A stretch of DNA of 64,000 nt from Halorussus vallis (GTDB lineage: Archaea; Halobacteriota; Halobacteria; Halobacteriales; Haladaptataceae): NCBI RefSeq assembly GCF_024138165.1, contig NZ_CP100001.1, forward strand, positions 372,001 to 436,000, read 5' to 3'. Below the pieces are notes generated by a model. It made no database searches. It had not been told where the DNA came from and worked only from the letters and a program-made list of their open reading frames with translations. Numbering within the stretch: the first letter of the stretch is position 1; every line of letters starts with the position of its first letter. This document shows, in pieces, positions 42,132-50,182 of the stretch. A program made the position numbers and the translations under genes.

Positions 42132-43145
42132 CTACTCGCTCGTCGCGGTCGTCGCAGTCCCAGTGGTCGTCGCAGTCCCACCGGTTTCTCCGGTTCCTTC
42201 AGCCGTCCGAAACGCGCCGTCGCCGACCAGCAGAATCGTCCAGTACGTCTCGCCCGCGTACCGCACGAGGTACGGCCCGCTCAGGTCCCCTTCCCCGTCC
42301 TCGTCGAGGCCGCGCACCTGCTCGCGGTCCCGAAACCGGTCCGCGAGCGAGACGAGCGCGGTCGGCGGCGTCTCGTCGGCGGGGACGACGTACCGGCCTT
42401 CCTCGACGGCCGTCTCGACGATGTCCCGCTGGGCGTCCAGAAGGTCGGCCAGTTCGAACGCGAACCGCTCGCGCATCCGGCGGCCGTACTCGCTCGCGGC
42501 CGCGACTCGCTCGGCGGCGTACCGGTAGGCGTTCACGGTCGTCTCGTAGGCGTCGTCGACGACCCACTTCGCTCCCGACCCATCCTTCCACACGATGACC
42601 GAGTGCGCCGGGTCGGGCACGAGCGCCGACCGCTCGCGTTCGGCGTCGGTGTAGAGGAACGTCGTCCCGACGCCGACCGTACTGCCGTCGGCAAGTCCGT
42701 GCCGGGCGAACGCCCTGCGGTCCACCGCCGGGAGGTCGGCGAATCGGACCGTCTCCGAGTCGGCGACCGACCCCTGGACCACGTCGACTTTCACCGAGTA
42801 CCGGGTGGCGGGCGTCCGGCCGGTCACCTCGTGGGAGAGTCGGTAGACCGTCCCGTCGTAGGTGAGGTGCCGATTCTCCGGAAACGGGGGTCGTGTCCGT
42901 TCGAGCGTGGCCCCGCCGTCGAGGATTCGCTCGAACAGCGCGGCCGTCTCGCCGCCGGCGTCGACGGAGTAGAGGACCTTCGCCGGCAGGTCGGCGTCGC
43001 GTACCGGCGTCATTTCGAGGCTGGCGGTCGGCGACGTGCCGACGAGCGACGACCCGCCGGACGAGACGGAACCGGGACTCGTGCAACCGGCGAGCGCGAC
43101 CGTCGGGACGCCGGCGAGGGTGGCGAGGAGGGCGCGGCGGCGCAT
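42132..43145 (-). CDS. Predicted lipoprotein of unknown function
   Basis: 337 residues from MRRRALLATLAGVPTVALAG. An Arg-rich start and lipobox (ALAGC) predict export and lipid anchoring. Three further regions can be seen: SLEMTPVRDADLPAKVLYSV, a YRLSHEVTGRTPATRYSVKV beta segment, and a helix-rich half with GAKWVVDDAYETTVNAYRYA. The final 30 residues are Thr/Gly/Ala-rich. No family recognised. It is alone on its strand between tuf and the MFS gene. Confidence 0.65.
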   Translation of the reverse strand: MRRRALLATLAGVPTVALAGCTSPGSVSSGGSSLVGTSPTASLEMTPVRDADLPAKVLYSVDAGGETAALFERILDGGATLERTRPPFPENRHLTYDGTVYRLSHEVTGRTPATRYSVKVDVVQGSVADSETVRFADLPAVDRRAFARHGLADGSTVGVGTTFLYTDAERERSALVPDPAHSVIVWKDGSGAKWVVDDAYETTVNAYRYAAERVAAASEYGRRMRERFAFELADLLDAQRDIVETAVEEGRYVVPADETPPTALVSLADRFRDREQVRGLDEDGEGDLSGPYLVRYAGETYWTILLVGDGAFRTAEGTGETGGTATTTGTATTATSE

Positions 43146-43287
43146 GCGTGTAACTCTTCGACCGCTACGAAAAGCGTTACGCGTTGAAAATGTTTCACTT
43201 TCGGCCGGCAGCATCGACGCCACGGTCGGTCGGGACGGCGGCCGTCACCGGCGACGCCGGAGACGCGATTGCCGAAGAGAGACGCGA

Positions 43288-44517
43288 TTACCGAACTTCG
43301 GGTGCACGCCGGGCCAGCGCCACCCCGACGAGCGCGACCGCTCCGCCGACCAGAAAGGCGGCCCGGTAGCCGAATCGGTCGATGACCGCGCCGGCCGCGA
43401 TGGGCGCGACGAACGCGCCGAACAGGCCGACGCTCGTCAGCATCGAGACGGCCGTCGTCCGGACCGACGCGGGCACGATCTCCGAGACGTAGGTGTACAG
43501 CAGCCCCATCGTCAACTGGACCGAGAAGCCCGCGACGACCACGAGCGCGACGACGGCCCAGAGGTCGCCGGTGAAGACGAACCCCACCACGGCCGGGGCG
43601 GAGACGACGAACGACAGCACCGCCACGGGCCGGCGCCGACCGTCGAACAGCCTATCGGAGAGGACGCCGCCGCCGGTCCGCGACAGGACGCCGACTGCGG
43701 GGAGTGCGGCTGTTAGCAGGCCGCCGGTCGCCAGCGACAGGCCGAGTTCGTCGCTCAGGTAGCTCGGAAGCCAGCTATTGAGGAACAGGTAGAGCGAGAA
43801 CGCGAGGAAACTCAGCGTCGAGAGCGTCCAGGCGTCGCGGTCGGTGAACAGTCGGACGACGCCCGACCACGTGGGGGCGTCGGCCTCGATGGCGAGGCCC
43901 CGGCCCTGCGTCGCCGCCAGGAAGACCGCGACGCCGACCGCCGCGATGGCCGCAAAGACGGGCAGGGTCGCCGGCCACCCGAACCGGGCCGCGACGAGCG
44001 GGCTTCCGAACTGGCCGAGCGCGAAGCCGACCGGCGCGCTCGCGGTGAATACTCCGACCGCCGTCGCCCGGACGTCCGGTCCGACGGCCTGGCCGACCAG
44101 GTTCGCGCCGGCGTTCCAGAAGACGACGTACGCGAACCCTCCGAGAATCCGCGAGGCGACCAGGCCCCAGTACGACCCGGTGACGGCGGCGTACCAGCCC
44201 CACCCGCCCGCGATCAGCAGCGCCGCCGCGGCCGCGGAGACGGCCCGGCGGACGTCTGTCCGGTCGAGCGCGACGCCGACCGGGATGCTGGCGGCCACCG
44301 CGGTCGCGTACATCACGCTCACGAGCCACCCCGCCGCGGCCGGCCCGACATCGAGCGACTTCCGGACCAGCGGGAGCACGCTCGCCGGCGCTATCTCGTA
44401 CGCACCGCCGGCGGTCGACAGCAGGAACAGTCCCGCGACGAACCCGACCGTCCGGCCCCGCGTCATGGTCGTCTGGGGAGCGTCGCGCGAGTCGAGAGCG
44501 TCGGTCACGGTAGTCAC
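43288..44517 (-). CDS. MFS transporter
   Basis: 409 residues from a GTG at 44517; an ATG at 44466 (MTRGRTVGF) is a good alternative and would shorten the lead to the first helix. Twelve hydrophobic segments are present. MFS signatures include ASIPVGVALDRTDVRRAVSA (between helices 2 and 3) and GGVLSDRLFDGRRRPVAVL (between helices 8 and 9). It probably exports or imports a small molecule; the substrate is unknown. A 38-bp perfect palindrome lies about 55 bases upstream. Confidence 0.87.
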   Translation of the reverse strand: MTTVTDALDSRDAPQTTMTRGRTVGFVAGLFLLSTAGGAYEIAPASVLPLVRKSLDVGPAAAGWLVSVMYATAVAASIPVGVALDRTDVRRAVSAAAAALLIAGGWGWYAAVTGSYWGLVASRILGGFAYVVFWNAGANLVGQAVGPDVRATAVGVFTASAPVGFALGQFGSPLVAARFGWPATLPVFAAIAAVGVAVFLAATQGRGLAIEADAPTWSGVVRLFTDRDAWTLSTLSFLAFSLYLFLNSWLPSYLSDELGLSLATGGLLTAALPAVGVLSRTGGGVLSDRLFDGRRRPVAVLSFVVSAPAVVGFVFTGDLWAVVALVVVAGFSVQLTMGLLYTYVSEIVPASVRTTAVSMLTSVGLFGAFVAPIAAGAVIDRFGYRAAFLVGGAVALVGVALARRAPEVR

Positions 44518-44530
44518 TTCCGAGGAGAGA

Positions 44531-44557
44531 CGTAAAGTTCCGGCCGTATCGGAAAAT
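44531..44557 (-). promoter_or_regulatory. Promoter region of the MFS gene with small dyad
   Basis: On the minus strand a CTTTAC element lies about 20 bases upstream of the GTG at 44517, preceded by CCGTAT...ATACGG (6-base arms), a possible operator overlapping the BRE. Confidence 0.35.
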
Positions 44558-44569
44558 ACGGTGGCCTAT

Positions 44570-44607
44570 CGGCGATGCGACTCGGCGGCCGCCGAGTCGC
44601 ATCGCCG
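44570..44607. repeat. Perfect 38-bp palindrome
   Basis: CGGCGATGCGACTCGGCGG (44570-44588) is followed at once by its exact reverse complement (44589-44607), with no spacer. It is located upstream of the MFS gene and downstream of the HAD gene. Confidence 0.85.
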
Positions 44608-44660
44608 GGCGTTCCGCGGCCGATGTTCGGACGTTCCGCGGCGGAGTCTGGACTACGGGT

Positions 44661-44690
44661 GACCGGGACCGACCGCAGTCGGTCCCGGTC
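44661..44690 (-). terminator. 13-bp hairpin after the HAD hydrolase gene
   Basis: GACCGGGACCGAC (44661-44673) and GTCGGTCCCGGTC (44678-44690) flank CGCA. It begins 14 bases past the stop on the minus strand. Confidence 0.6.
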
Positions 44691-44703
44691 GCGCTGACGG
44701 CGC

Positions 44704-45363
44704 TCAGGCGCTACAGATGTCGTGGAGGTCGTCCAGACAGTCGATGTCCCAGGTCGGCCAGCAGTTCAGGTCCCAGTTCTCGCGGTGGGGACGCCGGATG
44801 AACGCCGAGTCGATGCCGGCGTTCTCGGCGGCTCTGACGTCGGACTCGTTGTCGCCGACGAACAGCGCCGACTCGGCGTCGAGGTCGGCGAGCGCCCGGT
44901 CGAGGTAGTGGGGGTTAGGCTTGCGGCGGTCGAGGCTCTCGATGGTCGCCTCGCGGCCGTAGGCCGTCCCGAACATGTGCGAGACGTCGAAGTGGTCGAG
45001 CAGGAAGTCGACCGTCTCCTGCTGGTTGGAACTGACGATGCCCATCGTGGCGTCGAGGTCGGCGAGCGTGTCGACGTCGTCGTAGAAGGTCTTGCGTCCG
45101 GCGCGAGCCTCCTCCTGTTGGATCCGAGACGCGGTGGCGTCGAGTCGCCGCCAGAACGTATCGGGTTCGAGGTCGTACGCGCCGCAGACTTCGTCTACCA
45201 TCGCGGGGGTCGCTCCCACGGTCATGTTCTCAACGTGGTCGGGGTCCGGGTCGGTCACGTCGAACTCCGCGAACGTCTCCCGGGTCGCCTCCAGGAGGAC
45301 GTCGAAGCTCGTGCGGCCGACGAGGACACCGTCGTTGTCGAAGACGACGGTATCGTAGGTCAT
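44704..45363 (-). CDS. HAD family hydrolase (phosphatase type)
   Basis: 219 residues. HAD motifs: I VVFDNDGVL (nucleophile Asp and general acid Asp), II IVSSNQQ, III Lys in RRKPNPHYL, IV VGDNESDVRAAENAG. The cap is a four-helix C1-type insertion (about 15-95). It resembles phosphoglycolate phosphatase-like enzymes. Near the C-terminus are two Trp/Cys-containing segments (NWDLNCWPTWDIDCLDDLHD). The substrate is unknown. A TATA box at 45385-45392 (minus strand) lies 22 bases upstream, so the mRNA is probably leaderless. Confidence 0.88.
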   Translation of the reverse strand: MTYDTVVFDNDGVLVGRTSFDVLLEATRETFAEFDVTDPDPDHVENMTVGATPAMVDEVCGAYDLEPDTFWRRLDATASRIQQEEARAGRKTFYDDVDTLADLDATMGIVSSNQQETVDFLLDHFDVSHMFGTAYGREATIESLDRRKPNPHYLDRALADLDAESALFVGDNESDVRAAENAGIDSAFIRRPHRENWDLNCWPTWDIDCLDDLHDICSA

Positions 45364-45922
45364 ATTCCATCAACGAGGGGGGTAGTTATAAGCGTTTCAC
45401 CCAGGCCGGCCGCGTGCCGAACGAATGCCCGCCGCGAGGTGCGCCGTCGTTTTCGGGTCTATCCTTGCCAGCACATTTTAAGTATGGAATTTGATAGCAA
45501 GAAGTAATAGACATTGAAAATTAGAATCCAAATAACCGAAACGCTCCCGTTCGAACGACGCCCCTTCGCGATTACAGACGCCGGACGCGCTCTCCGCTCC
45601 ACGGCCGAAATCCGACGAACTCGCCATACGAGGGCCTCTATAGCTGTCAGCGGGTGTAATCACCTGCATCCGAAACGGTCACACGAACTGTTTCAAGTTT
45701 CCCCTCTCGGTCCCGTCGAAATCCGAGGGATTATCCCCGCTTATGCGTCTATTTCGGTATTTGGGCCACCAAAAACGAGGCCGGAATTCTCCGTCGTCCG
45801 CCCCCCGTGTCTCGGCGGGGCTCCGCCGCGACGGCCCAACACTGGAAATACAAAGAAATCTGTCTGTAATCTCTTCGATAACCCGAGCTATCGACCGAAC
45901 GCCTCGACCGTGTCGGCGTCGC
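45364..45922. other. Non-coding stretch of 559 bases
   Basis: Holds the HAD promoter at its left end and an AT-rich segment around 45470-45530 (TATGGAATTTGATAGCAAGA). A small hairpin CGGCGG-GGCT-CCGCCG lies at 45813-45828, about 95 bases past the amidohydrolase stop. The 180-codon open frame on the plus strand is basic and lacks any recognisable fold, so no gene is called. Confidence 0.55.
45385..45392 (-). promoter_or_regulatory. TATA box of the HAD gene
   Basis: CTTATAAC-like on the minus strand, 22-29 bases upstream of the ATG at 45363. Confidence 0.55.
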
Positions 45923-46756
45923 TCAGCGCCCGAGAATGCGCTGGGGGTTGTCGACGGTTATCTTCTCCACGAAGTCGTCGCTCACGTCCTGTGACGCGAT
46001 GGCGTCGAGGTTCTCGGCGGTGCTCGGCGTGGTCGGGTAATCGGTACCGAAGATGACGCTATCCTCGAACCGTCCGATTTCGGGGAAGTACTTGGAAGTG
46101 AGGCGATGCGGCGGGATGCCGGACAGTTCCAGATAGAGGTTGTCGTGGCGGCGCACCAGGTCTTCGGCCTGCTCGTACCACGCGGGTCGACCGCCGTGGG
46201 CCATGACGACCGTGAGGTCGGGGAAGTCAACGAGCACGTCCTCGATCGGGAGCGGGGTCGCGTACTTCGTCCGCGACCCCTCGAAGACGCTCGACCCGAC
46301 GTGGAACATCACGGGAACGTCGAGGTCGGCGGCCGCCGCGTACAGCGGATAGACGTGGTTCTCGTTCGGACTGAAGTACTGGTATGAGGGGTAGAGTTTC
46401 AGTCCCCGCATGCCGGCGTCGACGAGTTCCCGCAACCGCCGGACGGGCCGGAACTGCGTGTTCGGGTTGATCGACGCGAACGGAATCAGTCGCTCGCTCC
46501 GGTCGGCGTACCGGAGCACGTACTCGTTCGGCACGTCGATGTCGACGCGCGGCGTCTCGTGTGCGAGGACGACCGCGTACTCCAATCCCGCCTCGTCGAG
46601 CGCCGCTTCGACTGCACGTTCGGGAATCTCGCCTTCGTCGACGAACGTCTCGTACACTTCCGGGTTGAATCGCTCCATCAGGTCGTGAATCTGTTCGTTG
46701 AACTGCTCCGGCCGTCCGACGTGGACGTGGAAGTCGAGTCCTTCGACGTCGCTCAC
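45923..46756 (-). CDS. Amidohydrolase family protein (Amidohydro_2 type)
   Basis: 277 residues, TIM-barrel metal hydrolase. The N-terminal metal motif is DFHVHVG (His10, His12), followed by GMRGLKLYPSYQYF, PVMFHVGSS and VVMAHGGRPAW (further His) and a late Asp in IFGTDYPTTPS. These match the ACMSD/2-pyrone-dicarboxylate-hydrolase-like branch, whose members decarboxylate or hydrolyse ring-cleavage products of aromatic compounds. It lies at the edge of the molybdenum-hydroxylase region, separated from it by the Sph/RdfA pair. Confidence 0.85.
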   Translation of the reverse strand: MSDVEGLDFHVHVGRPEQFNEQIHDLMERFNPEVYETFVDEGEIPERAVEAALDEAGLEYAVVLAHETPRVDIDVPNEYVLRYADRSERLIPFASINPNTQFRPVRRLRELVDAGMRGLKLYPSYQYFSPNENHVYPLYAAAADLDVPVMFHVGSSVFEGSRTKYATPLPIEDVLVDFPDLTVVMAHGGRPAWYEQAEDLVRRHDNLYLELSGIPPHRLTSKYFPEIGRFEDSVIFGTDYPTTPSTAENLDAIASQDVSDDFVEKITVDNPQRILGR

Positions 46757-46835
46757 CGCTCGAATCGACGGGCGAGAATGCTAAAGAAGTTCGGGGACCG
46801 CCGGCGGCGACGAAGTAGGAAAACGTCGGACCGTC

Positions 46836-48782
46836 TCAGATGTCGGTGATTCGCGGATACGCGTCGTCGAGCGGTTCGGCGTCTTCGGGCAGGAGCGCCA
46901 CGACGAGATGGGGTGCGTACGTCTCGAAGTAGTCGACGAGCGCGGCGATGCGTTCGGGGTCGATGGCTTCGAGCGAGTCGAGGAGCATGAACGGGACGGT
47001 CCGGTACACTTCGTGGGCGAGATACCCCGCGAGTCCGAACACGAGTCCCGTCACCTCGCGCTCGGATTCGCTCAGGTGGTCGACCGTATCCTCGTACGCC
47101 CGTCCCTCCGGCGTCGTCCGGACCACGTGCAGGTCGAACGTGGTTTCGTCGACGCGACGCCTCCCCTTCTGGACGGTTTCGTCGCGCCGTTCGATCCAGA
47201 TACGTTCGAGGTTCCCGTATTCGAGGATGTCGAGCAACTCGTCCATGTGCTCGTTGAACGCCGTCACGGCCTCCTCTTCTATCCTCCCGATACGCTCCCG
47301 GAGTTCGGTGAGGTGCTCGCGAACCCGTTCGCGCTCGGCTTCGATTCGGGGAATCTCCTCGAGGTCGGACTCTATCGACTCGATTTCGGCCTCCGTCTCC
47401 TCGAGGTCGGACTCGATCCGTTCGGCCTCTAGTTCCAGTTGGCTCGCGCGCTTGCTCAGTTCGAGGATTCGGTCGTCGGAGTCGTCCCGGCGCAACTCCT
47501 CTACGGTTTCCTCCAGGGTCGCGACGCGGTCGGTCAACTCCTCTCGACGGTTCCTGAGGTCGTCAATACGCTCGCGGCGCTGTTCGATCTGATCGTCGAT
47601 TCGTTCGAGTTGATGTTCGATCTGCTCGCGGCGTTGCTGACGCTTCTCGACCGTCTGTTTCTCCTCGCGAAGGTCGTCCAACTGCGAGGACGCCTCCTTG
47701 CGCTGGGAGAGCTTCTCGCGGTGGAGTTCGCGGAGGTCCTCCACCGTCCGTTCGACCTCCCCGCGCTCGACGTGCGACCCGCACGTCCAGCAGACGAGTT
47801 CCGTGTCCTCGGCGAGCAACTGTGCGCTTACGTGCTCGTCGTTCTCCGGGACGAGCGCCTCCCGAAGCTCGGAATCGCTGCCTTCGAGCACCTCCTGGTT
47901 GAACTTGATGATGTTCTGAAGCTGGTCGAGTAGCGAGTCGAGGGTCCGCTTTCGCTCCCGTAGCTCACCGATTCGGTGACCGAGGTCGCTGATCTCCTGA
48001 ATCGAGGTCGGAAGTTCTTCTCGCTCTTCCCGGAGTTCCTCGCGCTCTCCCTTCAACGACTCCAACTGTTCTCGCTCCGAGTCGAGTCGCCGCCGCGTCT
48101 TTTCGAGGTCGCTGCGGGCGTCGCCGAGTTCGCTCAACCGCTCTTCGACCTCGGCCCGCTGTTCTCGCGTCTCGTCGACGCCCGCGTCGAGCGTTTCGAT
48201 CTCGTCTCTCAGCGCCTCGAGTTCCTCGCGCTTGGCCGACAGGGACTCCCGCAGGGAGGCCCGTTCCCGTTCGAGTTCCGGGAGACGCTGTTCCCGCGAC
48301 CGGCACCGCTCCAGTTCCTCGTCGAGTTCGTCCTTCTCCCGCTCCGCTTCCCGAATCTGCCTCTCGACGTCCGCCGTGTCGACGGGACGCATGATCACGT
48401 CTCGCAGGTCGTCGCCCCGGGCGACCGCACGGCGGGCCTCGTTGTCCTCGAGGAGGAAGGCGAACAGTTCCGCCGGAGTCGCGTCCGACAGGTAGGGTGA
48501 ACCACCGGCCCTGACCGTCCCGTCCTCGCGGACGAACGTTCGGACGTAGGTTTCGTCCCCGATGGTGAGTTCGACCCGGCCCCGGTCGGCGTCGCCCTTC
48601 AGCACGTCCTCATCGCTGCCGAGCGCCGCCTTTATCGACCGGAGAAAGGAGGTCCTGTTGGTCGCGTTCCGTCCCTTGAGGACGGTGACGCCCGGGACGA
48701 GTTCCACCTCCGTCTCGTCGATCCCCCCGATGTTCCGTACCGAAACGGAGGCTTCCGTTTCCACCGCAGTGCTCTGGTTCAT
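46836..48782 (-). CDS. sph: Archaea-specific SMC-related protein (Sph-like)
   Basis: 648 residues from MNQSTAVETE; the longer frame upstream overlaps non-coding DNA. ATPase head halves at both ends flank two long coiled coils (about 138-300 and 340-545) joined by a zinc-hook-like CWTC (331-334), as in Rad50. The P-loop reads GRNATNRTS (37-45), with Arg where Walker A normally has Lys; this is typical of the Sph family as I remember it. Signature LSESE (570-574); Walker B ends LLDS, with Ser replacing the catalytic Glu. ATP hydrolysis may be weak or absent. It is paired with rdfA upstream. Confidence 0.85.
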   Translation of the reverse strand: MNQSTAVETEASVSVRNIGGIDETEVELVPGVTVLKGRNATNRTSFLRSIKAALGSDEDVLKGDADRGRVELTIGDETYVRTFVREDGTVRAGGSPYLSDATPAELFAFLLEDNEARRAVARGDDLRDVIMRPVDTADVERQIREAEREKDELDEELERCRSREQRLPELERERASLRESLSAKREELEALRDEIETLDAGVDETREQRAEVEERLSELGDARSDLEKTRRRLDSEREQLESLKGEREELREEREELPTSIQEISDLGHRIGELRERKRTLDSLLDQLQNIIKFNQEVLEGSDSELREALVPENDEHVSAQLLAEDTELVCWTCGSHVERGEVERTVEDLRELHREKLSQRKEASSQLDDLREEKQTVEKRQQRREQIEHQLERIDDQIEQRRERIDDLRNRREELTDRVATLEETVEELRRDDSDDRILELSKRASQLELEAERIESDLEETEAEIESIESDLEEIPRIEAERERVREHLTELRERIGRIEEEAVTAFNEHMDELLDILEYGNLERIWIERRDETVQKGRRRVDETTFDLHVVRTTPEGRAYEDTVDHLSESEREVTGLVFGLAGYLAHEVYRTVPFMLLDSLEAIDPERIAALVDYFETYAPHLVVALLPEDAEPLDDAYPRITDI

Positions 48783-48904
48783 GGTTTCGTGTTGATGTCG
48801 TAGTTCTAAAACTCTAACTCCCTTCCGGGTAGTGATACTGACTAGCATGGGCTCCGGGCTCGGGCGCTCGGTCGACGGTCGAACGCGGCGACGCGTCGGT
48901 CCGG

Positions 48905-49537
48905 CTATCCGGTCAGTTGGCAGTCGCAACCGCCCTGTTCGAGCAGTTCCGTCACGTCATGAAGCGCGCCGCACGACTCGCAGGTGACCCGGAGGTTCAC
49001 GAACACCTCGAACTCCTCGAGCGCCAACTCGTCGCCGTCGCGTAGCCGAGAGAGCGAATCGACCGTGACGGCTTCGGCCCGACTCCGCATCTTGTTCACT
49101 CGACTTCGCTCCTTGTCGGTCGAGAGGGTTCGCGTCCCCTTCTCGGCGCCGAGGCAGTTGCGGAGGTGTCGATACACGGTCTGGTGGGAGACGAACTGCT
49201 CCTCCACCCGTTCGACGTCGACCCCGTTTTCGTCTAGGACCGACCGCGCGCGTAGCCGCTCGGCTTCGAGCGTGTCGTCGTCGGTCAGGAGCGCGTAGAA
49301 GTTCTCGACGCACCCCTCGATGAGTTCCATCCCCTCCGCGCGCATCGCCGCACGGAGGAGTCGGCGATTGAACCGGTCGGCGAGACTGCGGACGCTCTCC
49401 TCCTCCCGCCGCTCGCCGGTCCAGCGCTCGACGAGGTCCGCGTTCGCACGTCGCAGGTCGTACGCGTCGACGAGCGAACCGACCTTGCAGGTGCAGTCGG
49501 GTTCGGCCTCCAGACGTCCGTTCGTGGGTTCGGTCAT
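48905..49537 (-). CDS. rdfA: RdfA-like rod-determining factor
   Basis: 210 residues. N-terminal CTCKVG and a helical HTH-like stretch (SVRSLADRFNRRLLRAAMRA) precede ARSVLDENGVDVERVEEQFV, SHQTVYRHLRNCLG and a C-terminal cysteine region (VTCESCGALHDVTELLEQGG, CDC) that may bind zinc. RdfA of Haloferax volcanii is needed for rod-shaped cells and is encoded beside an Sph protein, as here. The Sph gene follows 122 bases downstream on the same strand. Because haloarchaea often hold several such pairs, this one may be a paralogue with a different role. Confidence 0.8.
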   Translation of the reverse strand: MTEPTNGRLEAEPDCTCKVGSLVDAYDLRRANADLVERWTGERREEESVRSLADRFNRRLLRAAMRAEGMELIEGCVENFYALLTDDDTLEAERLRARSVLDENGVDVERVEEQFVSHQTVYRHLRNCLGAEKGTRTLSTDKERSRVNKMRSRAEAVTVDSLSRLRDGDELALEEFEVFVNLRVTCESCGALHDVTELLEQGGCDCQLTG

Positions 49538-49559
49538 TCGGTTACTCCCCCGTTCGTGA

Positions 49560-49577
49560 TACAGGTGTATGTATGTA
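49560..49577. promoter_or_regulatory. TACA-N10-TGTA dyad upstream of coxG
   Basis: TACAGGTGTATGTATGTA, followed by ACG. It ends 23 bases upstream of the TATA box. The same TACA-N10-TGTAACG arrangement occurs at 58670-58687. Confidence 0.4.
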
Positions 49578-49600
49578 ACGAAGGCCGGTCGGCGTCCAAA

Positions 49601-49610
49601 CTTTTTTAAA
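49601..49610 (+). promoter_or_regulatory. TATA box of the coxG-like gene
   Basis: CTTTTTTAAA, preceded by CAAA. Similar CAAACT(C)TTTTA elements precede both acyl-CoA ligase genes. The distance to the ATG at 49642 is 31 bases. Confidence 0.6.
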
Positions 49611-49641
49611 GCACTTCGCTGTAACTGTGAACGACATCACC

Positions 49642-50100
49642 ATGGAAGTCACTGGCGAACGCACCATCGACCAGACTCCGGACCGTCTCTGGGACACGAT
49701 ACTCGACCCCGACACGCTCGAACAGACGATTCCCGGCGCACAGAGTCTCGAACAGGACGGTGACGTGTACGAAGGGACGCTCGAACGCGGCCTCGCTGGA
49801 ATCTCGATCGAACTCTCGGCGACCGTCGAGGTCACGGACGAGGACCGCCCCGACTGGATCGACTGCGACATCGAGGGGACGGACAACACCATCAACAGCC
49901 GTGTCGACGGGCAGGCTCACGTCGAGTTCGAGGAGGCGGACGACGGGGCGACGACCCTCGTCTACGAAACCGACTTCGACTTCTCCGGAAAGCTCGCATC
50001 CCTCGGTTCCCGGATCATCAAGCGGAAGGTGAACAAGGACCTCGACACCTTCTTCTCCAACCTCGAGGAGCACGTCGAGGAGCAGGAAGCCGCCGCGTAA
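49642..50100 (+). CDS. coxG: CoxG/SRPBCC family protein
   Basis: 152 residues from the ATG at 49642 (MEVTGERTIDQTPDRLWDTI); a GTG at 49627 would add five residues. The SRPBCC (START-like) fold shows in PDTLEQTIPGAQSLEQDGD, YEGTLERGLAGISIELSATV and LVYETDFDFSGKLASLGSRI. CoxG proteins are encoded with Mo-CODH-type hydroxylases; in Oligotropha CoxG recruits the enzyme to the membrane. Here it heads the molybdenum hydroxylase region, and its promoter resembles those of the two ligases. The bacterial C-terminal membrane helix is missing. Confidence 0.82.
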   Translation: MEVTGERTIDQTPDRLWDTILDPDTLEQTIPGAQSLEQDGDVYEGTLERGLAGISIELSATVEVTDEDRPDWIDCDIEGTDNTINSRVDGQAHVEFEEADDGATTLVYETDFDFSGKLASLGSRIIKRKVNKDLDTFFSNLEEHVEEQEAAA

Positions 50101-50152
50101 TCCGCCTCATCGATTTCTTTCTCCGGTTCAGTTGTGTTAACGATACCCAAAC

Positions 50153-50161
50153 GTTATATTA
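50153..50161 (+). promoter_or_regulatory. TATA box of the BenE-like gene
   Basis: GTTATATTA lies 22-30 bases before the ATG at 50183, implying a leaderless mRNA. A TACA-N6-TGTA sequence (about 50160-50173) follows it. Confidence 0.6.
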
Positions 50162-50182
50162 CATTGTTTTGTATGACAGACC

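Noticed and set aside
45650-45740. Possible CRISPR-like repeat (GTTTCAAG... ...GAAATCCGAG)
   Set aside because: No second copy at repeat-spacer distance and no cas genes anywhere in the window.
45514-46056. 180-codon open frame on the plus strand
   Set aside because: It is basic, Arg/Ser/Pro-rich, has no fold-like pattern and overlaps the end of the amidohydrolase gene on the other strand.
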